A stretch of 22,676 bases of DNA from a virus, in the IMG/VR virus record IMGVR_UViG_3300025652_000602, positions 1 through 22,676 of that record; one strand, given 5' to 3'. The first letter of the stretch is position 1; every line of letters begins with the position of its first letter. The notes under the pieces are model-generated. The model worked only from the letters and a program-made list of their open reading frames with translations. It had not been told where the DNA came from and made no database searches. Positions 6,652 to 12,314 of this stretch are shown one piece after another. The position numbers and the translations under genes are program-made.

Positions 6652-7406
6652 TTCTTACATGTGCTCACGCAGATCCAAGCGTTAGTAACGAACGTTTCAG
6701 TTGGCTTGGGGAGTACCTCTATGACCTAAAACCTGATTATGTCATTGACCTTGGTGACGGTGCTGATATGCGTTCCTTAAATACATACGACACAGCGTCC
6801 CCCAAAGCTATCATCTCACAGTCCTATGAGAAAGACATTGATACATATAATGATTCTCAAGAACGTATGCGCTGGAAGTTTAAACAGAATAAAAAGAAAC
6901 GACCATTCTGGATTGGCTTTGAGGGTAACCACGAGAACCGTATCAAAAAAGCTATCGCCAAGGACCCCAGGATTGAGGGTGAGCGTATCGGTGTATCCTT
7001 CAGTCACCTTCAAACATCACACTGGTTTGATGAGTACCACGAGTATAAAAACTCTGCACCTTCTATTGCTGACTATGATGGGGTTAGCTACGCCCACTAC
7101 TTTAGCTCTGGCAATTTTGGAACAGCTACCTCTGGTACACACCACGCCTATTCACTCCTTCAAAACAGAAATAACTCTAGTACCTGTGGACACTCTCACA
7201 AACGTAGTTTATACTTTAAGGATGGTGCACACCCATCAGGTATCATTGGCCTAGTAGCTGGTTGCTTTAAAGGCCATGAAGAAAGTTGGGCAGGGCAAGC
7301 AAACTATGATTGGTGGAAGGGGATTGTTGTGAAACGACAACTTGAAAACGGGATGTACGAACCAGAGTTTGTGTCCCTTACAACATTGGAGCGTATGTAT
7401 GGCTGA
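6633..7406 (+). CDS. Calcineurin-like metallophosphoesterase with altered first motif
   Basis: The 257-residue product shows the ordered motifs of the metallophosphoesterase fold: LGDGAD near residue 41 (GDxxD), GNHEN near 100, a histidine in YAHYF near 150, and GHSHK near 187. These hold a two-metal centre that hydrolyses phosphomonoesters or diesters. The first motif, normally D-x-H, is CAH in TCAHAD, so one metal ligand appears to be replaced by cysteine, or the adjacent aspartate substitutes. The substrate is unknown; phage relatives have been proposed to act on nucleotides or DNA ends. It overlaps the upstream gene by 19 bases and the downstream small gene by 8. Confidence 0.82.
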   Translation: MSKTAVILTCAHADPSVSNERFSWLGEYLYDLKPDYVIDLGDGADMRSLNTYDTASPKAIISQSYEKDIDTYNDSQERMRWKFKQNKKKRPFWIGFEGNHENRIKKAIAKDPRIEGERIGVSFSHLQTSHWFDEYHEYKNSAPSIADYDGVSYAHYFSSGNFGTATSGTHHAYSLLQNRNNSSTCGHSHKRSLYFKDGAHPSGIIGLVAGCFKGHEESWAGQANYDWWKGIVVKRQLENGMYEPEFVSLTTLERMYG

Positions 7407-7572
7407 ACCTAGAGAGCTCTCACAAGCACACCTCAATGCTTTTGTGAGTGGTGTCCAGAAGGGCTACCCAGTAACCTATGTTGAAGGGTCAGGTATCCTA
7501 GCTGTTGATGACCCAGCACTTGGGTATATTACACTGGCGCTTCTTGATAAAATTGTTGACACAAACAAATGA
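7399..7572 (+). CDS. Small protein of unknown function (57 aa)
   Basis: Starting at ATG 7399 the product is 57 residues (MAEPRELSQA to KIVDTNK) with no recognised motif. I chose this start because GGAG at 7388-7391 is well spaced and the overlap with the phosphoesterase is then 8 bases. An upstream in-frame ATG at 7342 would add 19 residues that merely read the phosphoesterase gene in another frame. It is followed by a 13-base gap and another small gene. The function is unknown. Confidence 0.65.
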   Translation: MAEPRELSQAHLNAFVSGVQKGYPVTYVEGSGILAVDDPALGYITLALLDKIVDTNK

Positions 7573-7585
7573 AGAGGTATAACTA

Positions 7586-7768
7586 ATGCCCCGCTTCTTA
7601 AAAGAGTACACAATAAATATGGTTATTCAAGTAGAACCTGATGCACCATTCCTTGAGCTTGAGAACAACGAAAATGTAGATGTCATCATGCAAATGATCA
7701 AAGATTCTATTTATGATCTTGATGATATGTCAGTAAAAGAAATCGAAGTAGAGTACACTGGAGAGTGA
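7586..7768 (+). CDS. Small acidic protein of unknown function (60 aa)
   Basis: The product is 60 residues, strongly acidic (EPDAPFLELENNENVD, DDMSVKEIEVEYTGE), and begins with a short basic/hydrophobic beta-like segment. The pattern of strand, helix, strand with a final EIEVEYTGE resembles small phage proteins of unknown role. A GAAGAGG sequence precedes ATG 7586 by about eight bases. The stop overlaps a GTG that could start the MazG-like gene. No domain can be named. Confidence 0.65.
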   Translation: MPRFLKEYTINMVIQVEPDAPFLELENNENVDVIMQMIKDSIYDLDDMSVKEIEVEYTGE

Positions 7769-7791
7769 CTCGAATAGTGGAGAAGATAAAT

Positions 7792-8235
7792 ATGTTCTAT
7801 ACAGATGAGACACGGCTTAAGGAGTTCATCAAAGCCTTCTCCGGATCACTTGACCCCCGCTTGTGGGCTAACCTTATCAAGGAGGAGTTCGAAGAGCTAA
7901 AGGCAGAAGAGCCCGGCACGGAGGAACACCTAAAAGAGTATGCTGATCTTATGTACGTCTATAGTGGACTTGAAGTAGTTACAAACCTCAACTTTAGAGA
8001 CCTTGTCCCAGAGAAGGAGATTAAAACCCTTGCTGTTATGTCCCGTGAGATTGAGGCATACATTGAAAACGCTTACTATAATCTCGAGACAGTTACCGAA
8101 GCTTTCAAAAGAGTTCACATCAGTAACATGAGTAAGTTGGGAGAAGATGGCAATCCAATCCTACGAGATGATGGAAAGGTTCTAAAAGGTCCAAACTATA
8201 AAACTCCAGACCTTAGCGACTTGGTGACATCATGA
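7792..8235 (+). CDS. MazG-like nucleotide pyrophosphohydrolase
   Basis: From ATG 7792 the product is 147 residues. It carries the EExxE...ExxD signature of the all-alpha NTP pyrophosphohydrolases, with EEFEE in an early helix and EYAD about 16 residues later. The C-terminal stretch (NMSKLGEDGNPILRDDGKV and GPNYKTPDLSDL) is characteristic of phage members. These enzymes hydrolyse nucleoside triphosphates to monophosphates and pyrophosphate; in phages they may trim noncanonical nucleotides or alter pools. The start is uncertain: GTG 7765, overlapping the previous stop, adds nine residues, but GGAG at 7779-7782 sits correctly before ATG 7792. It ends in an ATGA overlap with the DUF1127 gene, two genes before the reductase it functionally matches. 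Confidence 0.85.
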   Translation: MFYTDETRLKEFIKAFSGSLDPRLWANLIKEEFEELKAEEPGTEEHLKEYADLMYVYSGLEVVTNLNFRDLVPEKEIKTLAVMSREIEAYIENAYYNLETVTEAFKRVHISNMSKLGEDGNPILRDDGKVLKGPNYKTPDLSDLVTS

Positions 8236-8411
8236 AGTGGCTCTGGAGATTTACTAACTACCTGACAACACGTGCAGAACATCGACGTGTTATCAAGGAA
8301 CTTAATCGACTAACAGATGCAGAGTTGAAAGATATCGGGATTAACCGCTGTGATATTGATCGGCTGGTCTGGCTAGACGAAGATAAACAACAACGAGGTG
8401 CTAAACAATGA
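8232..8411 (+). CDS. DUF1127 (YjiS-like) small basic protein
   Basis: This 59-residue gene lies between the MazG-like and ribonucleotide reductase genes, with ATGA overlaps on both sides (8232-8235 and 8408-8411), so its translation is probably coupled to both. The product has an N-terminal segment of aromatic and basic residues, then the DUF1127 core: RRVIKELNRLTDAELKDIGI followed by NRCDIDRLVW. The invariant L-x-D-x-x-L-x-D-I-G-I-x-R-x-D-I pattern is clear. In Alphaproteobacteria such proteins are abundant and some have been linked to RNA binding and stress or phosphate responses. I infer a host-derived regulator that may adjust host RNA or metabolism. The mechanism in this phage is unknown. 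Confidence 0.88.
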   Translation: MKWLWRFTNYLTTRAEHRRVIKELNRLTDAELKDIGINRCDIDRLVWLDEDKQQRGAKQ

Positions 8412-10408
8412 ATAACTACCAAGAGTTCTCTACACGTGCCAATGTTGTTACACGGCGCACATACAACCGACCAAAGGAAGACGGTACCTTTGAGTCATGG
8501 ACAGAAACAGTAGATCGTGTAATTGATCACCAGAAGTGGCTTTGGGAACGTGCCAAGGGCAATACCCTAGACATGCTAGAGATTGTTGAGCTTGATAAAC
8601 TACGTACACTTATGATTGAACGTAAGGCCACAGTCTCAGGCCGTACCCTGTGGCTTGGTGGTACGAAGGTATCCAAGACACGAGAAGCCTCTCAGTTCAA
8701 CTGTTCCTTTGGTCGTATTGAGACTGTACACGATATCGTAGATGCTATGTGGTTGCTGTTGCAGGGCTGTGGTGTTGGCTTTGAACCTGTTGTTGGCACA
8801 CTCAATGGCTTTGCTAAGAAGGTTAAAGTACAAACTGTACGATCTAACAAAGCTCTTGGAGACCCAAAGGGTTGCCCTAACAATCAGTCATGGACATCTG
8901 TTGACGAAGACGGGAATAAGACATACCATCTCAAGATTGGCGACAGTGCAGAGGCATGGGCTAAGTCAGCGGGTAAGCTGTTTGCCATGAAGGATGCTGT
9001 AGACGTCTTGGTCTTGGACTTCTCTGAAGTGCGTGCAGCAGGTGAACGACTCAAGGGTTATGGCTGGATTAGCTCTGGCGACGAGACTGTATCATCTGCC
9101 TTTAATCGTATCTGTGACCTGATGAATGATCGTGCCGGTCAGTTGCTTACACGTATCGACATTCTTGATGTGCTTAACCACCTTGGTACTACACTGTCTT
9201 CTCGTCGTTCAGCTGAGATTGCTTTGATGCCAGTGTCTGACCCTGAAGTAGATAACTTTATCTCAGCTAAGAAAGACTTCTGGTTGCACGGTAATGAGCA
9301 CCGTCAACAGTCTAACAACTCCATCGTCTTCCACAAGAAGCCAACCAAGTGGGAGCTTAGCTACATCTTCGACAAGATGGTTGAGGCTGGTGGATCTGAG
9401 CCTGGGTTCATTAATGCTGAGTCAGCAAAGAAACGTGCTCCACACTTCAAGGGAGTTAACCCGTGTGCTGAAATCCTCTTGGGTAACAAGTCCTTTTGTA
9501 ACCTAGTCGAAGTTGACTGGGGTAAGTTCCTTACTGACTTCGGTGGACTACAAGAAGCTGTTGAGATCGTAGCTCGTGCTAACTACCGTCAGACATGTGT
9601 GAACCTAGACGATGGTGTGCTTCAACGTTCATGGCATGAGCTTAACGAGTTCCTCCGTCTCTGTGGTGTAGGTGCTACAGGTATCGTCAAGTTCTTGGAT
9701 CATCACCAAGGTGTAAGCAACATCGAAGCTATGCTACAGGCTCTCAGAGCTTCAGCTAAGAAGGGTGCTAACTCCATGGCTGATGCGCTTGGCTTACCAC
9801 GTGCTAAGCTGGTTACTACAGTCAAGCCTTCTGGTACCCTATCTAAGATCATGGATACTACTGAGGGTGTGCACAAGCCACTAGGTAAGTTTATCTTCAA
9901 CAACGTTACGTTCTCTAAGCATGACGAGATTATTCCAACTCTTGTAGAAGCTGGTTACAAAGTTATCGACAAGCCCTTCGAGCTAGATAGTGTGCTAGTT
10001 ACATTTCCGGTAGCATACGAAGATGTTAAGTTTGATATTGTAGATGGCAAGGAGGTTAACCTTGAGTCCGCTATCAGTCAGCTTGACCGTTACAAGTTGA
10101 TGATGGATCACTATGTAGATCACAACTGTTCTGTAACAATCAGTTATGATACCTCTGAGGTACCTTTTATCATTGACTGGATCTTGAATAACTGGGATAC
10201 TTACGTTGGGGTATCTTTCATCTACCGTAACGATCCAACAAAGACAGCAGAAGACTTGGGGTATGCCTACCTACCACAAGAGGTTGTATCTGAGGAGACT
10301 TACCGTGAATATGCCAGTACTTTGATGCCAGTAGACTTGACAAAACTTGCGTCTACAGACGATCTTTCTGACGAAGCTTGTGCCACAGGTGCTTGCCCCA
10401 TCCGTTAA
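8408..10408 (+). CDS. Class II (adenosylcobalamin-dependent) ribonucleotide reductase, monomeric
   Basis: This enzyme converts ribonucleoside triphosphates to deoxynucleotides for phage DNA synthesis. The 666-residue product resembles the Lactobacillus leichmannii enzyme (739 residues). C99 in FNCSF and C364 are the redox pair, C353 in NPCAEILL is the thiyl-radical cysteine with E355 beside it, and the 11-residue C353-C364 spacing equals that of C408-C419 in the reference enzyme. The C-terminus, CATGACPIR, supplies the C-x4-C shuttle (C658, C663). All key residues are present, so it looks active. It needs B12 from the host or environment. The gene starts in an ATGA overlap with DUF1127 and is followed after 56 bases by glutaredoxin, a plausible reductant. 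I see no cobalamin riboswitch. Confidence 0.95.
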   Translation: MNNYQEFSTRANVVTRRTYNRPKEDGTFESWTETVDRVIDHQKWLWERAKGNTLDMLEIVELDKLRTLMIERKATVSGRTLWLGGTKVSKTREASQFNCSFGRIETVHDIVDAMWLLLQGCGVGFEPVVGTLNGFAKKVKVQTVRSNKALGDPKGCPNNQSWTSVDEDGNKTYHLKIGDSAEAWAKSAGKLFAMKDAVDVLVLDFSEVRAAGERLKGYGWISSGDETVSSAFNRICDLMNDRAGQLLTRIDILDVLNHLGTTLSSRRSAEIALMPVSDPEVDNFISAKKDFWLHGNEHRQQSNNSIVFHKKPTKWELSYIFDKMVEAGGSEPGFINAESAKKRAPHFKGVNPCAEILLGNKSFCNLVEVDWGKFLTDFGGLQEAVEIVARANYRQTCVNLDDGVLQRSWHELNEFLRLCGVGATGIVKFLDHHQGVSNIEAMLQALRASAKKGANSMADALGLPRAKLVTTVKPSGTLSKIMDTTEGVHKPLGKFIFNNVTFSKHDEIIPTLVEAGYKVIDKPFELDSVLVTFPVAYEDVKFDIVDGKEVNLESAISQLDRYKLMMDHYVDHNCSVTISYDTSEVPFIIDWILNNWDTYVGVSFIYRNDPTKTAEDLGYAYLPQEVVSEETYREYASTLMPVDLTKLASTDDLSDEACATGACPIR

Positions 10409-10464
10409 CCCTAACCACCTGAGCATGTGTCTAAACTGCTTATATACCTAAAGGGGGTAAAATA

Positions 10465-10698
10465 GTGACGTTTATTATCATCACACAAGATAAGTGCTCA
10501 TATTGCGACAAGGCTAAACAGCTTATGGTAGATAATGGGGAATATTCAGTCTCTTATAACCTTCGGAGTTCTAAGTGGCTCAGTGATCTTCTTGGCAAAA
10601 CAGAGATAACAACTATACCACAGATTTGGGACTCAGAGGGTAAATATATTGGTGGCTACAACGAACTTTTAGAATACTTTACAGGGGTTAAAAAGTAA
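10465..10698 (+). CDS. Glutaredoxin
   Basis: The 77-residue product has the glutaredoxin/thioredoxin fold signature: a first strand (TFIIITQ), active-site C11-S-Y-C14, and a cis-proline segment (TTIPQIW) near residue 52, then GGYNELLEYF. It transfers electrons to disulfides and, placed directly after the ribonucleotide reductase, could re-reduce that enzyme. The start is GTG 10465, preceded by a purine-rich AAAGGGGG about seven bases upstream. The stop overlaps the phoH start in TAATG. Length is normal for small phage glutaredoxins. Confidence 0.92.
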   Translation: MTFIIITQDKCSYCDKAKQLMVDNGEYSVSYNLRSSKWLSDLLGKTEITTIPQIWDSEGKYIGGYNELLEYFTGVKK

Positions 10699-11396
10699 TG
10701 GTACAACAGGCCAAGAAGCTAAAGACACGCAGAGTAGAAACCAAACATGACGAGAAGAAAAATCGCATTAGCTTGGTCCCACGTAATGACAATCAAAAAC
10801 ACTATATTAACTCCCTAGATGACTCTGACCAAGTTATTGTATTTGGTCCAGCCGGTACTGGTAAGACTTATGTTGTATCTACATATGCAGCTAATGCTTT
10901 CCACATGAAGGACATTAATAAGATTGTCATCACTAGGCCACACGTAGCTGTTGGTAGGGACATTGGCTTTCTCCCGGGAACCCTAGAAGAGAAATCTGCA
11001 CCTTGGGCATTACCAGTCCTAGATGTTATTCAAAAGCACCTTGGTAAGGGTGTTGTTGAGACAGCCCTAAAAAGTGGAAATATCGAGGTTGCCCCACTTG
11101 CACTTATGAGGGGTAGGTCCTTTGAGAGGTGTTTTGTTATTTGTGACGAAGCACAGAACATTACGATTCAAGAGCTAAAGATGCTTGTTACACGCATTGG
11201 CTCAGGTTCTAAGCTAGTGCTGAATGGAGATGTGCAGCAGAGCGACCTTAAAGAAGCTGATGGACTATCAAAGATTGTACACCTAGCTAAGAAACATCAG
11301 CTTCCAATCCCCATTGTAGAGTTTGGTGTGAATGATATTGTACGATCTGATATTTGTCGTCAGTGGATCACAACATTTATGAAGGAAGGTTTGTAA
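10698..11396 (+). CDS. phoH: PhoH-like ATPase
   Basis: The 232-residue product contains one P-loop ATPase domain of the PhoH family. Following a basic N-terminus, Walker A is VFGPAGTGKTYV near residue 50, Walker B is FVICDEAQNITIQELK near 150, and the sensor region LVLNGDVQQSDL lies near 175. Bacterial PhoH belongs to the phosphate-starvation regulon, and phoH is very common in marine phages. Its role there is not settled, with RNA helicase/nuclease-associated functions suggested. It overlaps glutaredoxin by one base and shares TAATG with the DUF3310 gene. No Pho-box-like sequence is visible upstream. Confidence 0.93.
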   Translation: MVQQAKKLKTRRVETKHDEKKNRISLVPRNDNQKHYINSLDDSDQVIVFGPAGTGKTYVVSTYAANAFHMKDINKIVITRPHVAVGRDIGFLPGTLEEKSAPWALPVLDVIQKHLGKGVVETALKSGNIEVAPLALMRGRSFERCFVICDEAQNITIQELKMLVTRIGSGSKLVLNGDVQQSDLKEADGLSKIVHLAKKHQLPIPIVEFGVNDIVRSDICRQWITTFMKEGL

Positions 11397-11614
11397 TGAC
11401 CCAAGCTAAAGAACGACAAGTTGGCGGTGACCACTACCACATTCAAGCGATTCAACCCATAGACTACATCTTAGCTAATGAGCTAAACTTCTGTGAGGGG
11501 AATGTCATAAAATATGTTACACGCTGGAAGTTTAAAAATGGTATTGAGGATCTAAAGAAAGCCCGACAGTATTTAGACTTCCTAATTGAGGATGAAGAGT
11601 CTCGGTACGATTAA
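11396..11614 (+). CDS. DUF3310 protein (T7 gp1.7-like nucleotide kinase domain)
   Basis: From ATG 11396 (TAATG overlap with phoH) the product has 72 residues. It carries the typical DUF3310 run: VGGDHYHIQAIQPIDYI, then LNFCEGNVIKYVTRWKFKNG and EDLKKARQYLDFLIE. The same domain is found in T7 gp1.7, a nucleotide kinase acting on dTMP and dGMP, although the short stand-alone form may differ. I reject the upstream in-frame ATG at 11354, which would extend into phoH and add 14 residues not of the family. Placement after reductase, glutaredoxin and phoH agrees with a nucleotide-pool role. Confidence 0.88.
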   Translation: MTQAKERQVGGDHYHIQAIQPIDYILANELNFCEGNVIKYVTRWKFKNGIEDLKKARQYLDFLIEDEESRYD

Positions 11615-11637
11615 CTACTATCAGGAGATTAAGATAA

Positions 11638-11838
11638 GTGTCAGATTATTACGAAGGACTTGATCCATTTGATGTCTGTATGAGTGCTATTGCACTTGGT
11701 CTTGTGTCAGATATATCTAATGAAGACCTTTGGGTTGCCTGTAACTTAGCAGAGAGTGCCACAGAGTTTGATGTTGCTATATCAGCATCTTGTGAATTAA
11801 AAGACTTGGTGCATAAGCACTACAGAAAAGGAAGATAA
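11638..11838 (+). CDS. Small protein of unknown function (66 aa)
   Basis: The product is 66 residues, acidic, with predicted helices (DVCMSAIALGLVSDIS, NEDLWVACNLAESATEFDVA). It has three cysteines but no C-x-x-C pair. The proposed start is GTG 11638 with AGGAG 11-12 bases upstream; the next in-frame ATG, at codon 15, would remove the acidic start. It ends one base before the following small gene. No function can be named. Confidence 0.6.
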   Translation: MSDYYEGLDPFDVCMSAIALGLVSDISNEDLWVACNLAESATEFDVAISASCELKDLVHKHYRKGR

Positions 11839-11839
11839 G

Positions 11840-11983
11840 ATGTTTTTTGAAGCTATGGTGGTTTTTAACCTTGCAGTTTTGTTCTATTTATACTATGCTT
11901 TGGGTAATATCTCTGACTATCTAAATGACCTTGGGGATTCTCTTAATGAGCTCTGGAAAGAAGTAGATAAAAAGGACGACTAA
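11840..11983 (+). CDS. Small predicted membrane protein (47 aa)
   Basis: An ATG one base after the preceding stop opens a 47-residue frame ending at TAA 11981-11983, with GGAAG about six bases upstream. Residues 2-21 are hydrophobic and aromatic (MFFEAMVVFNLAVLFYLYYA), fitting one membrane helix. The rest is an acidic amphipathic tail (LNDLGDSLNELWKEVDKKDD). The layout fits a single-pass protein with a cytoplasmic C-terminus. It could be a lysis accessory or a superinfection factor, but nothing visible decides this. It lies between two small unknown genes. Confidence 0.6.
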   Translation: MFFEAMVVFNLAVLFYLYYALGNISDYLNDLGDSLNELWKEVDKKDD

Positions 11984-11987
11984 GACA

Positions 11988-12257
11988 ATGGCTGGAAGAT
12001 CAACTAAGAGAGTGCAAAACTCCCAACAGGCCACGTTTAAAAAGCTTGAAGAAGAGGCAAAAAATTTCTCTAAAAACTTCTCCAAGGATTCTACTAAGGA
12101 TAAATCTCCAGATACAGAAAAGCCCCTGACTGCCAGACAGCAACTTGCAGGTATGATCCTGTCAGGTTTGCTAGCTAGAAGCCAAGGGCTTATTAGTACT
12201 GGAGATCTCAGACGGGAAGCATATGAGTTGGCAGACCTAATGCTAGAGTACGATTAG
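11988..12257 (+). CDS. Small basic/charged protein of unknown function (89 aa), last gene of the plus-strand block
   Basis: The product has 89 residues. The first 50 are highly charged and Lys/Ser-rich (KLEEEAKNFSKNFSKDSTKD), probably partly disordered. The rest is predicted helical (ARQQLAGMILSGLLARSQG, then DLRREAYELADLMLEYD). No motif is recognised. It starts four bases after the small membrane gene, and its stop is about 23 bases before the terminator hairpin, so it closes the operon. Function is unknown. Confidence 0.65.
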   Translation: MAGRSTKRVQNSQQATFKKLEEEAKNFSKNFSKDSTKDKSPDTEKPLTARQQLAGMILSGLLARSQGLISTGDLRREAYELADLMLEYD

Positions 12258-12280
12258 AATACTTTCCCGTCTTTACTATA

Positions 12281-12308
12281 GGGGCTACCTTCGGGTGGCC
12301 CCTTTTTT
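12281..12308 (+). terminator. Rho-independent terminator with UUCG loop
   Basis: GGGGCTACC (12281-12289) and GGTGGCCCC (12294-12302) pair with a single G-U wobble around a TTCG tetraloop, and six T residues follow (12303-12308). This is a strong intrinsic terminator for the plus-strand block. It lies between two convergent blocks. Read on the minus strand, the same hairpin is not followed by a T tract, so it should mainly serve plus-strand transcripts. Confidence 0.93.
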
Positions 12309-12314
12309 GTTTGT

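Noticed and set aside
10409-10464. Gap between ribonucleotide reductase and glutaredoxin examined for a promoter, terminator or cobalamin riboswitch
   Set aside because: TATATA at 10441 has no matching -35 box, no stable hairpin with a T tract is seen, and 56 bases is far too short for a cobalamin riboswitch.
12281-12308. Bidirectional termination at the convergent junction
   Set aside because: The minus-strand side of the hairpin is followed by TATAGTAAAG and not a T tract, so intrinsic termination is supported only for the plus strand.
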